Source: Heterostelium multicystogenum (lineage: Eukaryota; Evosea; Eumycetozoa; Acytosteliales; Acytosteliaceae). From it: DNA of 64,000 nucleotides. Positions 13,001-26,900 of the stretch are shown piece by piece. A program made the position numbers and the translations under genes. Positions within the stretch are counted from its first letter, which is position 1; each line of letters opens with the position of its first letter. Under the pieces are notes generated by a model that made no database searches, was not told the origin of the DNA, and saw only the letters and a program-made list of their open reading frames with translations. The stretch spans positions 56,272 to 120,271 of the forward strand of contig RCNN01000502.1 in NCBI GenBank assembly GCA_003667245.1. The letters are read 5' to 3'.

Positions 13001-13468
13001 ATAATGCTGCTGTTGCTGATGTTGTTGATATAATTTATGCTGGGGCACTGTATTTTGCTTATTTGTAATATTCATAGCTTCTGTCGAAATCCACTATCAT
13101 TTATGTCATCAGTGCTGGCCATCATCATACCAGTGTTAAATATACCCTGTTGTTGCTGGTGGCCACTATTATACTTTTGAGCTGGTGAAGTTACTCTATT
13201 ACCGCCACTGGTACTCACAGGACTATATTCATATATAGGTGATGTTTTGCCACTGCCAGTATTAGTGGTAGTCGTAGTAGAAGTAGGAAGTAGAGATTGT
13301 AGCTGAAGTGGTAGTATTTCCACTACTTCCAACACTACCACTACTATTATTTATATTCAACTTTTGTGGAGTTGGTGAAGCAGTATTCACAGTAGGAGTA
13401 GTCCACAAACCCTCTTCCTCCTCAATGGCATCATCGTCATCGTTATAACCTAATTGTGGATTTAACAT
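10028..13468 (-). CDS. GRAM/PH-like, poly-Gln, PX domain and EHD/dynamin-type GTPase protein
   Basis: Read leftward, exons are about 13468-12648, 12583-11521, 11452-11199, 11140-10221 and 10146-10028; introns are 58-74 nt, GT-AG. In order the protein has: an acidic Ser/Thr/Gln-rich N terminus; a GRAM/PH-like domain (about 12480-12830; motifs MFYITNFRVVW and NWKVSCAGFDYLFYF); a Gln-rich coiled segment (about 12250-12460); a PX domain (about 11700-11990; FDIEVKDP, TYEIVGKY, RRRYKEFEWLHQQL); and a GTPase with P-loop GTTSAGKSS (near 11350), DSPGFE (near 10890) and an EHD-like stretch with LLTQIDD and FELGRLLGKSL. Both the GRAM/PH and PX parts suggest phosphoinositide binding; the GTPase suggests membrane remodelling. 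Frame breaks occur at runs near 11757, 11941, 12368, 12460 and 12734, among others, with homology continuing across each. Two separate genes cannot be wholly excluded, but the bridging Gln-rich sequence stays open. Confidence 0.65.
12239..12361 (-). repeat. CAG/CAA repeat encoding poly-Gln
   Basis: A nearly pure CAA/CAG run (minus strand) encodes more than 25 Gln with single Met, Ile, Lys and Glu interruptions. It joins the GRAM-like and PX parts of the GTPase protein. Confidence 0.85.
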
Positions 13469-16185
13469 TCTTTTTTTCTCTTCTCTTTTCAACTATTCTA
13501 TTCCAAAAGTGAACACTCTAAACTAACCAAGTTCTCTAACTCTCTACCTTAACTTTAAAATTGTATGTATAAATATATATGTTATATTATGATAATAATC
13601 AAATAATACAACCAAAACAAAAACAAAAACCAAAACAAACTTATTATTGATAATATTATTGAATATTTAATTAAATTAAATTAAAAAAAATAAAAAGAAA
13701 GACAACAAACACCCAAAGGATAAATTAACAATTATTTTTGTTTTTTAAAATTAATTGAATTAGTGTGTATTATATTATAGATTGATTTTCAATGCTACTA
13801 CTATTATTATTATTATTTTTCGATTCTATCATCAAAATTATTTTATTAACTTTCTTTAACAATCTATACTATCTAATGTTAAATTGGTATAATTATATCA
13901 TTAATGATTCTAAGATTATATATTTGATAATATAATATAATGATTACAAAATATATTATTTTTATTGTATTATTTTGTTTATTTATATGATTGAATGATC
14001 TTTTATATATTTAATATTTTTATTCGTTTTCTTTCTCAATAATATTATAAAATAGTAAATTAGATAGTAATGGGTTTGACAGAAAATAAATAATAATAAT
14101 TACTCAAAATTTTAAGTTGTTTTTTGTACATTTCATTATTTTTAGTTTTGCAAGAAATTCCTATGAAAAACAAGTATATAAATCAAGCCATATCGGTTAA
14201 CTTATTATATGGCTTTTAATAACTAACTCATATCATTACAAAAACAAATAATTTAGAAATTCAATTTTAATTTATTTTAAAGGGTCATTTGAGACTTGAT
14301 TTACCTTTCGATGAAAACGATATAATAACTTTTAAAAAAGTAATGTTATATTATGATTATGATTATTTTATTTGAGGGTTACTTTCACTTTCTTCTTTTT
14401 CTTTTTAAAAGAAGTATAATATAGTTGGATAGAAAGATTACGAGTAGAAATCACCTGCTAGATTATCTATAGAGTCTGTTTTACTTTGTTATCATTTAAT
14501 TTGACCATTCTCTCCCAGTTTCTTCTTTTTGACATTTAATTGAGCCGAATATAAAATGACACAGATTTACCATGCTCGAAATAAATAAAAAGTGTCACAT
14601 AAAAATATAATTAAGCTCATAGATTATCGTTGTTTGAATAAAAATATCTAATCATGATGGATTTGGAGTGTTTGTTTTAGTGAAGAAAATATCTTTTTTT
14701 TGAAACTTTAAAAATATCTGATGATGGACTTTTTCACCTATTTTTTTATTTTATTTTACAACTAAAGTAAGGAAACCTCCCCAAGAAAGTCTTTTACACA
14801 ATCCAAACCATAAAAGCAGCAGTATTGAATTAGATATTGTTGAATTCAACATTAAGCAAATCAATTACTTTTCTTTCTCTACTAATTTATATCAATCAAA
14901 CAAACACTGATTAATTAAGTCACAAAGAAAGAAGAAGGAGTCTAACTTACATATCATACCAACTAGCAATCAAATAATAGATAGTAGGTAGGTAGATAGT
15001 TTTCATTTCATTAAATACAAAGCAGAAGGAACAGAATCAACTGCCCCACATCAGCGTATAATCAACATATTTGAAAAGTCAAATATATATTATCACTTCG
15101 GTCAGGATCACTAAGTTAACAATCAGATCATAGCAAAATAATCAAATTTTAGAAACCACCTTGCCAAAAAAAAACCAATATCCATAAAAAAATCATAGCA
15201 TACCAACCACAGCATTAACATTATATCTTTTTTGTTTGATTGATCAATCAAAGCCTCACTGCAACTCAAATATTGTTGGCAATAACTTTAACAACAAACA
15301 AGCATTACAACAACATAATAAGAATATCTATATTTTTATATATATATATATATATAGAGGTTCAGGAATAGGACAAACATCAAAATAAGACATCAATAGC
15401 AAAAGCAACACCAACATCCACATCCTCATCTATAACAATCAATATTGAGATCACCTGACCCGTAAGTTTGTTTGCTAGTTTGTTGGTGGTGATGGTGGTT
15501 GCAAACAAACATTGCACAACATATTATTCGTATTTTATATATTTTTTGTTGTTTTTTTTTTTGTTTTTTTTTTTGGTATTTTTGCTGTGTTTGCTTGGAC
15601 TTATCAAAAATAAATATCATCAACATTAATAATAATAATAACAATAACCAAAAGGAAAAACAATCAACAACATATTTAAGATTCATTAAAAAAACCAACC
15701 ATATTTTTATTAATATTAGTGTGATCCAAATCAAACCAAATCAACATCACCCTACCACTACTTCTACTTCTACTACTACTCATTCATTATATAAAATCAA
15801 AAATAAATTACAACAACATCATCATCATTAACAAAAACAACATCAACATTGTCTTATGTTATCTTATTAAGACATCATCATCATAGACAAAGATAGAGAT
15901 TAAGATAGGATTCATTGGATCAAAATAATTAATCATATCCAGTCAAATCAATCAAATTGTAATATATAATATTAACATCATCATTTTAGTCAATTTAGTT
16001 AAGTTAGATAGACTAGAGTTATTTGTTATTCAGTTAGTTAGTTAGTTTAGTTAGGTGTAGTCTATTGATGGTTATCATTAAAGATTATATACAAAAGACA
16101 GATAGTTAGATAAGATAAGAATAGAGATAAAAGTAGAATAAGAAGATAACAAATTAGATATATAGTATAGGAAGTAATAGTAAAA
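13469..16185. other. Long AT-rich intergenic region between divergent genes
   Basis: About 2.7 kb separates the PX-GTPase gene (minus) from the GefF-like gene (plus), so both promoters must lie here. It is dominated by A/T homopolymers, TA repeats (near 15337-15355) and CAT/CAA microsatellites. Short open frames here have simple-repeat composition and are not believable genes. A 9-bp perfect inverted repeat is at 14185-14193/14207-14215. Confidence 0.6.
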
Positions 16186-19100
16186 ATGTCAAACTTTCTT
16201 GGCAAATCATCATCGGGCTCATCGAAATCGACTTCTTCGTTGTTGTCAAAGGTACCAGCGGCACCTTCACCTATTGTAAAGTTACCTCCACCTCCATCGT
16301 CACCAACTTTCAACCTCTCCTCCTCGAATACATCCAACTCCTCTGCTCCCTCGCCATCTTCATCATCGCCCGGCAGTCAGCAAGGAAATGTATCACCTTC
16401 ACCCTCATTCACCAATAACAGCGCCAATATAAATACTTCATCATCCGCATCATCAAGCAATCTAAATAGCAGCAGTTCGCCAGTGCTCAATGGCAGCGGT
16501 GGAAGCCACCCAACTGGCAGCAGCCGTCCCAACCTCACAAACTCCAACAGCAACAGCTTCGGTAACAGCAGCAAGCTCGACGAAATCAAGCGCAGCCAAC
16601 TCACATCGTCAGCCGGATTCAAACCCTCTTACAGATCCAGCACAACACTCGCACAGCTGACATCACAATCGATTCCATCCAACTCTGACAACTCGCCACC
16701 CTCCTCTATGTTTTCATCTTCATCCTCACCAACCAACGATTCACTCATCTACCACGACAACGACCAACACTACGATGCCAACACTAAATTTGGAAGTAAG
16801 TAGTAGAGTACTCTGGCGCCAGAGCTACGAATCGACTTGGCTCTAACAACACCTTCCTTTTATCATTTATTGTAGATTATATTGTAGATCTTAAAGTTAC
16901 ATCATCAGGTGAGCAAGCTAGATCTGGTCATTCAAGCTCATACCACGACGATACCATGTTTATTTATGGTGGTTTGACAGGTGACTCCACACCAACCAAC
17001 GACTTTTATTCTTTCAATTTTGTAAGTTAGCAGAACAGATCATGATACATAGAAAGCAGGAAAGAGCGGTAATGATTAAACTCTGATCTAAACACAGCAA
17101 CAAAATCATGGTCTACTTTAAATAGCGGTCCCTCGCCAAGATCATATCATACCTCTGTAATATACAACAACTCTATGTATGTTTTTGGTGGAGACGGAGG
17201 CAATAGCACTGGATTAAAAAATGATTTACATGTTTATAATTTCGGTAAGTTGCAGCCTACTTATGATCGTAGCAGTGGGAACGAGTAGTGTATATTAATC
17301 GCTGCTTTTGATTTAGATTACTCAACTGTGGAGTGAGCTTTTCACTGAGGGTCAGAGACCAAGTGCCCGTTTTGGACATTCTGCCGTTGTCGATGGTAAT
17401 CAAATGCTGAGTATTTGGTGGTGTTTGCTGGATCACAGCTATCGAATGATGTTTACTCACTCAACTTGATACAAAGACTTGGACTCTTTTGGGCCCTGCA
17501 TCTGCCGGTCAAATCCCATCGGCACGTTCATTCCACACTGCCACACTCCACAAAGGTGTCATGTACGTCATTGGTGGACAGGACTCGGACTACTAGCGCA
17601 CTTGACGATTTCACTGTTTTTACCATTGCAACTAACACATGGAGACCACTGGCATTGCAGCTGATCCAAGCGGAAACAGCGGTTCCACCTTCACTCATCG
17701 TTCACACCACGCTGCTGCACTCTTGCAAGACTCGATCATCGTCACTGGTGGAAACACTGCACGTGCCGTTCAGCCAAACTCTTGACATTTTCGAACTCGA
17801 CCTCTTCCAAAAACGTTGTTTAGAATTCAAACCAACAATCACGGACAACAGAGATCCAGTCACAGTTTGATCATCAAATCCAACTCCCTCTACATTTTGG
17901 GGAGGTTGCAACGATTCAACATTGGATTACTTATCATTGGGCAAGGACGATTTTGAAGACATCAATCAAGAAGATGGTATGTTAAGGCGATTAATATTGT
18001 TAAAATGCGCACTACTAACAATCAATCCCATCTCGTCATTTAGATGTTGAGTTGAATAGAATACAAAACATTCCAAAAGCACTGTGGAATCAACTTTGAT
18101 GAAGAAACATCCAGATATTTTAGAGTACAGAGAAAGAACTCAATTGTTGACAGGTGTCAAGTCCTATGGTCGTACACTAGCACAGCCATCATTTACAGAG
18201 AACAAGAATGCAATTTCACATCAGTTTGTACTACAGTTGATTATGGAGTATCTTGAAAGACACACCTCATATCACAAGTCAATCAAGGCTATCGAGGATG
18301 AAGCAAGAGTACTTCACTCACCAACCGACACTTCTGAGGCTCGTCTAGTAACTTTGTTGCGTTTGGTTAAGCCTCGTTTAAAGGGAAAGAACGTATTGGA
18401 TCCAGAGCTTTCAATCTACAAAACAACCGAGCAATTCGACGAAGAAGTTCAAGTTGTAGACAATCTATATCGTCGTATCGAAACAGAGGAGGACATCAAC
18501 ATCTGGGACGACGTTGACCCTCGTAACATCAGAAAGAACGAAGGTACTGGAAATTCATTGTCTATCAAGGCAGGAACTCTCAATAAGCTTGTCCAACATC
18601 TCTCACTCGGTGAGAACAACGCATTTGTCAATCATTCCTCTACACTCACCAATCTTTCACAACTGGCGAGAATCTCTTGAAGAAGCTCATCCAGCGTTAC
18701 AATGGTCCACTCCAATCAAACCCCGATCAACAACGTGTCAAAGATGCCCTTGAGCAAAATAGAAAGAAGGTCACAGATGTCATTAAATATTGGATCGACA
18801 AATGTCCATGGGACTTCAAGTCTGGTCCATCCGCTGATAAGCTCGTCGCATCACTCAACAACTTCATTGACGGTCCACTCACCCGAGACGGAAATAGATC
18901 AGTTGCCAATCTTAGAAGGAGCATTGGTACAAGTCAGAACCAACGAGTCTGGACAGCAAGTATACAGTACCAGTTCTAATCCACCCGAGCCAAAAGTACC
19001 AAAGAACATTTTCTCTCCACAACTCACTTTGGCACATATTGACGATTTAGAAATTGCAAGACAACTAACTCTTATCGAATATAAATTGTTCCGTAATATT

Positions 19101-19868
19101 CCAGTAAGTTGGCCCATTACACTCTTTACCTTTCCAAATATCTAACTTACCTAACAATTTTTTTTAGCCTCCAGAATTCTAGTTAAAATCACACCATATG
19201 GTGAGTTCCAATATTCATCAGCCACCTCACCAAACTTGATTGCCTACTTGAATAGAGGTTCCGATGTTGGCAAGTGGGTTGCCCACACTATCTTATCGTT
19301 GGATTCAAAGAAGGCTCGTGTCAAGATGATCGAGAAGTACTTGAAGATTATGGAATCGTTACGTTCACTCAACAACTTCCAAACATTGTATTCTATTTAC
19401 CAGGGACTGCAACATCCTATGTACAGACTGTGCCTGATCTATTTACACTCAGATCAAAGGAGCTGCTCATGGAGTACGACACACTTTTCTCTAAGAACGA
19501 CTCCTACAAGAACTACCGAGACACTCTCCAGAAATCAGTGTCACCTTGTATTCCACTCATAACAGTCGTTCAGGAGGATATTAGTTACATCGAAACTCAA
19601 CAGCCATCTCTCATGGGATTATTAATCAATTTCGTTAAAAGGTATGTACATCAACTTTCGAATAGCAACCATTCAATCATTATATTCACTCTTTTCCACA
19701 TATTATAGACAAAATCTTTTCAATATTATTTCAAAAGTTGAAGCATACCAACAGACATACTACAATTTACAACCAGTACATCAGATTTCAACATTTGTCA
19801 ACAAGTTACCAAAGGTATCAGAGACAGAACTTTTAGAGCTTTCAAAGAAAAAGACAAACGATATTTAA
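16186..19868 (+). CDS. gefF: Kelch-LisH-RasGEF protein (Ras guanine nucleotide exchange factor F-like)
   Basis: Predicted exons are 16186-16795, 16876-17021, 17098-17244, 17317-17976, 18044-19103, 19168-19641 and 19709-19868. A Ser/Pro/Asn-rich N terminus leads to about six kelch repeats (GHSSSYHDDTMFIYGG, SYHTSVIYNNSMYVFGG, FGHSAVVDGN, SFHTATLHKGVMYVIGG, HHAAALLQDSIIVTGG). Next come a LisH motif (about 18224-18310; FVLQLIMEYLERH), a RasGEF N-terminal domain (about 18540-18960) and the catalytic RasGEF/CDC25 domain (about 18990-19720; IARQLTLIEYKLFRNI, WVAHTILSL, RVKMIEKYLKI, SLNNFQTLYSI). It should activate a Ras GTPase in the cytoplasm, with kelch repeats as a docking platform. From memory of the family, D. 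discoideum GefF shares this architecture, hence the symbol. Several frame breaks occur (for example near 17103, 17405, 17590, 18095, 18670, 19182), mostly at base runs. Confidence 0.8.
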
Positions 19869-21939
19869 ATTTGAGATATTATAATTATAATTTGATATTT
19901 TGTTGGTGATCACCTTTCCACATGGAAGAGTTCAAAAACAATTGGTCATTCATAAAACCATTTACTATAGTAACACCACAAAATATAATAAAATCAGTAA
20001 CTTGACTTGATCAGTATCAGTATCGCTACATTTGTAGAAACTAGAGTCTTTGTGAGTATTTGGTATGATTAAAATCCATTATCATCAGGAAATTAATAAT
20101 ACAACAATAATATAAATCTAAGTTGATTAATCTTTGACTAGTTTATTTAATAACCAGAGTTCGATGTGTTGATTGGTGTTTTCATTTATTTAATTACTTG
20201 GTATCATTAATTCCAAGATTTTATACAATTAATTATTTGATAAAGGTGAAAATATTATTACTCTCAGTAATCTTCTATTCTTGTTATGAATTAATTTGAT
20301 TCCAATAATTATTCCAATTGCAAATAGGAACTAAAACAGCTATTTCATTTACCTTTTGAGGAATAAAAAAATAAGTAAGTTCTCAAAACAATTACTAATA
20401 GTTGATTTATTCTTTGGTATTACCTTTTTGTTTTGATTAGTAGCAAAAAATATTGGAATTAATGATACTAAGTTCAGATTGGACAACCTGTAGATAATCA
20501 AGCACAGATAGAAGAAGCTGGAAATCAAGTAGAACTTAATCAAAATAATATTGCTTCTAATCCATATAAATCCAAAATATGGTAATAGATATGTAAAAAT
20601 AGTATATATTTATATTATTTTTGATATAATCATTGTTGATTAAAAGAATACAATAATATATGAACATAAGTGACTTAAGACATGTAATGACGGGTATTTA
20701 TATTTAAATATTTTATCAATTGAAATTACATGATCAAATATTAAACATTTTGGTTAAATTAAATTAAATCAAAAAATAAATAACAATAAATAATTTAACA
20801 ATCTGAATGAAATCATCATTATCAACCTAATTTAAAAATTGTTATTTCACTATTTTTGGATAACCATCTGCTTATTGTTACTACAAAAATAGATGTAAAT
20901 GTTATAGTTAAATGTAGAAACAGCAACTTATTAGTAGACAATTACCGTTATCTCTTGAATATCTCAATTGTAGTTGATCAAAGATATACCCTTCGAAGGA
21001 GCAGCATTTATTTTAGGATCATTTTTAATAGTAAATTTGAGAATCTTTTCATTTAGATCTAAATAAGAATAGAAAAACCATAGATTTATTTATGGAATAT
21101 TAATTAAAATATTAAACTTATAAACAAAACATATTGTTGTCTTATTATTAAGAGTTAATTCTTCAGTTTTGGTTGTGAATAATATGAAGAATAAAGATAA
21201 AATGGTAGATACTGGAATTGTTAATTTATAAACAACTTCAAATAAATGAACATCATTTTTTCATCTTGTAAAATAATATCCATTCTCTCAAGTTGATTCG
21301 ATTAAATTGTGTATTCAGATCAAGTAGAATCTATTGAATTTAAAAGAAAATTCAACTGCACATTGGTCTCCACAAATTGAAATGGATCTTCTCTATATAA
21401 ACCGAAAATAAGACATACAAATGGTAATATAATAGATGGAACTTTCCTCCTTTTATCATATATTTTAACCGGTCAAACTAGAAGATGGTGTCAGAACTTG
21501 AGGAATTAATCAAGATAAAAACTATGCTGTCAACAGTACAGGACTTATCATCAAAGATAAATTAATTAAAGTAACTTAGTGCTACCAAAGACCATACATC
21601 GTTGTTAATTCTTGTGTTTAACAATTGAAAAATACAAAAATGCATGTTTTTTTTATGAATTTTATTTGTAGTTAATTTAGAACCTTAGAGATCCAATGTA
21701 AGGGTTGTTGGTTGTGTTTTTTGAGTTTACAAAAACTTAAAACCAAATAACTCGACTATTGTTAGTTAATATCTTTCAAATATTAAAAAAGAATAATGAT
21801 TTGAATTATTGTTTCTTTATCAAATATAAATTATATATATATTTATAATATTATTGTTATTTATCTGTAATAATACTTATACTTATACTTTATATTTACT
21901 TATAATTATATATATTATATAGATTTCTCTTTATAAACG
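19869..21939. other. AT-rich intergenic region with one short coding-like stretch
   Basis: About 2 kb lies between two plus-strand genes. Most is A/T-rich with no motif recognised. Positions 20479-20580 read as about 33 open codons with normal residue use (ending in a Lys-Ile-Trp and a stop), preceded by T-rich, intron-like sequence with a possible acceptor near 20443. This could be the last exon of a small or decayed gene, but no start or homology supports it. Confidence 0.4.
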
Positions 21940-23728
21940 ATGAAATTATCAATATTATTATTGTTTTGTTTCATTTGTTTTATTTGTAAACTTTATAAAT
22001 TGTCAGAGCAATGTGAATGGTAGGTAAACAACAAACAACATTGTGATATTATTATTATTATAATTTAGAATAAAGTGTATAGTTTTTGTATTGTGTATGA
22101 GTACAGTAGATTAGATCAGGGTCATTGAAGAGGAGTTTTTAAATTATTGATTGTAATATATGTATAAAATAAATATTTAGTTTACTAATAAGATATTATC
22201 TTAAAATTCAAATCTCTAGTTACAACATATACTTTTTATTTTAAAAAAGAAGTTGTGTGTACGATTGCACCTGGATGTGATTTTAGTAATCCTGATAATT
22301 GGTTGAATGTTTCAAAAACAGTGGTCGGTGGAGACGATGACGACGATTATATCATAAACTTGAATACAAAAGCAACGAGTTACATTTTTGTTTCTGATCC
22401 TTTGGTGTCGATTGGTAATCTGGACATTAGCGGAAATGTAGCAATGAATGTAGATAGTGCACTATTTACTGCCTCCAATATAACTTTGGACAGAAATTCA
22501 ACCATATTCTATAATGAAAGTGCGATCAACTATCAGAGTTTGAATGTCACTGACCAATCCGTGCTGACTACATACGGTTCAGTGCTGACCTCAATCGGTC
22601 AAACCTATTTTGACAAATCCTCCGAGTTGCAGACGGAACACTCATCTTTCATTCTTCTCAGTGCACGATTTGATTCACAGCTACGACTCGATATCAATTC
22701 ATCCATGAGTGCAGCTGTACTTGTACTGAACAGCGGAATTGATACTCATTCAAATACCACAGTGACTGCAGTTGCTCTTCTCATTGGTGGAGAAACAGAC
22801 AACTATATCTCTTATCTCATGTCGGAGTCTGTGAATTTACTCGAGTCAACCAATCTGACTATTGGACAACTCTATGGTGTAAATGCTTCGATCGAACAAG
22901 CTGAGAAATCCATTCTTCAAATCAACGAAGTTGGTATGTTCCAATCACATTCTTTCGAGAGCATTGATGCCAAAGATGACACAAAAACAATCATTTCATG
23001 CAGTACAAGTAAGCAAATGACAATTTACAGCATAGATTCTCAAGGAAAGTTAACTCTAAATGTGCCAATGGCGGAGGAGGTTTTCTTGTTCAATGTAACA
23101 ATTAATGAATTAGTTTTGATTGGCAATACATCTATTCGAATCAATGGCGATCTCAAACTAAATGAGCATTCTGAAATTAAGTTAAGACAGTCCCACCATT
23201 TTCAACTCCACATTGAGGAGAAAAACTTCGCCACCCATATTTGTCAATGGAACTCTTACACTTGCTGGCGAGTTGGAGGTCGAGATCGACAAGCAGTTGA
23301 ATGAGAAGATCAACTATACAGAACAATACACTCTTTTCGAAAGCACTCGTGTAATCGTTGGACAATTCAAAGATATCGATGTTGACAACAAAGATTCCGA
23401 CATGAAGACTATGAGCAATGTAACAGTTTCTCCCAATCGTTTTGTTCTCTATTTCACACCCAAGCCAAAGACCGAGCACATGGAAGGTTGGAAAATTGCA
23501 CTTATCACAATATCAGTTGTTGGAGTTGTCGTCGGATTTGCAGTGGTTCCATACCTCTACAGAAAGTATAGAGGATACAACACCACCTCCAAGGGCAGTA
23601 ACAAGAATCCATTTTTCCGTCTCAACTCGAACAAGCTGAAGTTGAACATGAGTACTGAAAGCGTCACCACCGACGACATCCTATTGAATGTCAACGAAAA
23701 CGATGATGAAGAGTCCGCCGCACTGTAA
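21940..23728 (+). CDS. Type I transmembrane surface protein, family not recognised
   Basis: A short first exon starting at 21940 encodes a signal peptide (MKLSILLLFCFICFIC). An intron of about 230 nt follows. The body begins near 22250 and opens with a Cys pair and the motif CDFSNPDNW. About 330 residues of repetitive, beta-like sequence follow, rich in Ser, Thr, Asn and NxS/T sites, then a transmembrane helix (about 23490-23560; IALITISVVGVVVGFAVV) and a cytoplasmic tail ending in acidic residues. The design fits a dictyostelid cell-surface or endolysosomal membrane protein. The frame changes at an A5 run (23221-23225) and homology-free but compositionally continuous sequence carries on in the next frame. 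The exact intron edges are uncertain. Confidence 0.65.
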
Positions 23729-23985
23729 CCACCCTATTTAATATAATATTATTACTACCAATTTGGTTTTGAATAAATAATGATATCATAATATTTTTTT
23801 TTGATCAAAGAACCTAGCTATTCTATTTCCTTTTTTAGTTAAATTGTAGACCACGTTATTCAGTTTAGGACATCCACTGAGTCAAACACTGATAAAAAAC
23901 AGAAAAAATAGATTACTATTAAACACGTTGGACCAATCAACTTTGAGTAGTACTTACCTTAACTTAGAATTGAAGAAATTCGAAT

Positions 23986-26900
23986 ATGAGTAGTACTACT
24001 AGTAATACTAACAGTAGTAGCAGCAGTAGTACTAATCAGAATAGAACAACACCGGCAACATCGTCGACATCTACATCTTCAACAACTTCATTATCAACAG
24101 CTTCAAAACCACAGCAGCAGCAGCAGCAACAGCAACATCAAAAGTTAGCTGCTCCTGCTTCTATTTCAACTTCATCCACTTCATATAAATATAACAAGAA
24201 GTTAGGTAGTAGTAGTAGTAGTGTGTCATCTGGAACTAGTAGTACAACTACTACCACTACTTCAACAACACCTACTAAATTCATTAAGAAGACAGACAAT
24301 CAAAGACAACAACAGAAACAACAACAACAGCAACAGCAACAACATCAACAACAGCAAAGTAATCAAGATGATATTGCAATTCAGCAGAAGTTCCAGGATC
24401 TAAGCTTTGTGGATGATTCAGATGTTGTACCTACACCTTTTCGACTGTTGCAGCATCGGTTGCCACGGAATTACAGTCGTCGAACAAGATACTGCCACAT
24501 AAATCCGGTAGACCATGTGTAGTCGGAGTCATCGGTGACTCGAGCAAGGGAAAGCACCTGTTCATCAACAAACTGGTGAATGACTCTGTTTTCCATACCA
24601 TAAATCTGCAACCAAACAACAGCTCCAACATCACCCCAGAGGACACTGTCAAGCTCGAAATCTACAACGACACTGCTAAAGACAATGTATACATCAACCT
24701 AAACTCGCTTAGAGATACCAAGTTAATGATAAATGCATGGGAGCTACTTGATATAGAGAATTCACAGGTAAGACAACACTAAAGCCAAACACAGGCATTG
24801 ACATTGACTCGATAACTTACTGAATACAACCTATGAATAGGAGGTGGAGAAATGGCTCGATGAAGCTGACTTTATCTACTTAAAGTACCTTTTATTCATG
24901 TTCCACATATGCAATGTAATATTTGTAAGTACAGGTAACCATGATAGATCATTCAAGAGGTCTATCTGACTGGAGCTAACAACCTGCTTACTATACACAT
25001 GATAATTATAGCTTGTATTTGAGAATCTAACAATAAAGCTAGAGTACTTTAATCTATTCAAGATTTTGAAGCATGTAAAGCAGCAGGCCTCGAACCCTAT
25101 CAACAATCTGTTGTCCAAGCAAAATATTCCAAGCGACCTACACCCATTTTTGGTACCTGGTAGATGTATCCCGATCCTCCAAGTGTTCTTGGTGAAGGAT
25201 CTAACGGACAACTACTCCAGAGAGTACCATTTGAAGCTGGAAGATGGTCTTAAGAAACAGATTCTAACAATACTCAGGAGCAACGGTTTATTTACACCAT
25301 TTAGCTACTTTGCCAACAATGTCAATACTATCAATGCCAGTTCAAAGAAGGACTCTACAAATGCACTCTTCTTCATCGAAATGACAAGACCATTGGTCAG
25401 ATTGATTCGATTGTATCAAACATATAACACCTCTTCTGGTCCCTCCATTATGAATGCAACTCCTACCTATGCACCCACCACAACCACTTACACACCGACG
25501 ACAAGTGCTACAGACACCGCAAGCAACAATGAATATCAGCCACAGCAGCAGCCACAACAAGCAGGAATTGGAATTGTCAAACCGCAATCGATTCAAAAGC
25601 ATTTTAGATTCTTCTCACAGTTGATGAATGTATTTGAGTCCGGACACCACAATATCCCAACTGCCTGCATCAATAGCTTCAAACAATCTATAATGAATCT
25701 ACAATGTGAGGTAAGTAGATTCAATCTCTTTGATTTTCAATCAATTAATTTAGTAACATCATCATCAGTTTCCTGAATATATCCTGTGGGAGAGAGTAGT
25801 CCTCTCATTACAAACTTTCTTTGAACAAAAAGATAATAATGTTCTTGCTAACTTTAAGCAATCACTTGGTGTAGACAGCCAATTCTCTACAAAGTATGCA
25901 TTGTCAAACTACACTATTCATTATAAAGATTACTAACTCCATATCAATCCATTCGAAAGGAATTGCCAAAACTATTATAAGAGTGCAGTTGATCAGTACT
26001 TGGATGGACTACCCGCTATCTATGGAACAAAGGTACACCAGGCTAAGCTGCAAAAGGCAATCAAAACACTAAGCTTCTATGCTGCAGGTCCCTCATTGGA
26101 CCAGTTTATTGCAAATCTTACAGCAGAATGTGATTCACACTGGAAAAAGGGCAGAAAGCTATGCGAGGCAGAGTCGATCACAGGAAGACTGTGCACCCAC
26201 AAAACACATCCACTTCCACCCAAAGCAGGCTCAGCACAAAATCAAATTGATCCAGAAGCCAAGCCCCACCATTCGGGATTCCGTACACTCGGCTCATGCA
26301 ACTGTGGAAAGTCGATTAAGCTACGTGAAGATATATTCGACCTGGATTATGGAAACTTTGAGTTCTTCCTACAGGAGTGTTGCGCTGCCTACCAGAGCAT
26401 AGAGTTGCCAGTGACAACGATGCATTTAATCCCCGCATCAACAGTTTCAGTGAAGCGACTACAATCCACCAATGTCCCATGGTTTTCGTTGCTACGACAT
26501 GGAAAGTCTTCGATCTACAATCCCCAAGAGGGTGTGCCTGGTGACGGATACTTTGTCAACAGTGAATCAGTTCTACAAGATTGGGACTTTAAGAGAATCA
26601 TGAATATTTGGAATAATAACAGTACCGCTGCAGCTGCCAGTAGCTCCACCACCAATCCAGTGAAATGTAAGTAGAAACGTCCAAATCTCTCCTATCGACT
26701 CCTATTAATAATCCTCAATATTATAGACGAAGTTGGTAAGCTTTCATTTGAATACCAATGCCCTCTTGGTCATAGATTCTATGAGAAGCGTCGATCCAGA
26801 AAGTTCTTCATTGCATCCAACACAAAGAACGAATTCAAGATATTCTACCAAAGACATCTGCTTGAGAGTTGCAATGAGAATGAATGTGACTATTTTGCAC

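Noticed and set aside
15426..15831. Overlapping open frames on both strands in the GefF upstream region
   Set aside because: Built from poly-T/poly-A and CAT repeats; composition explains the lack of stops.
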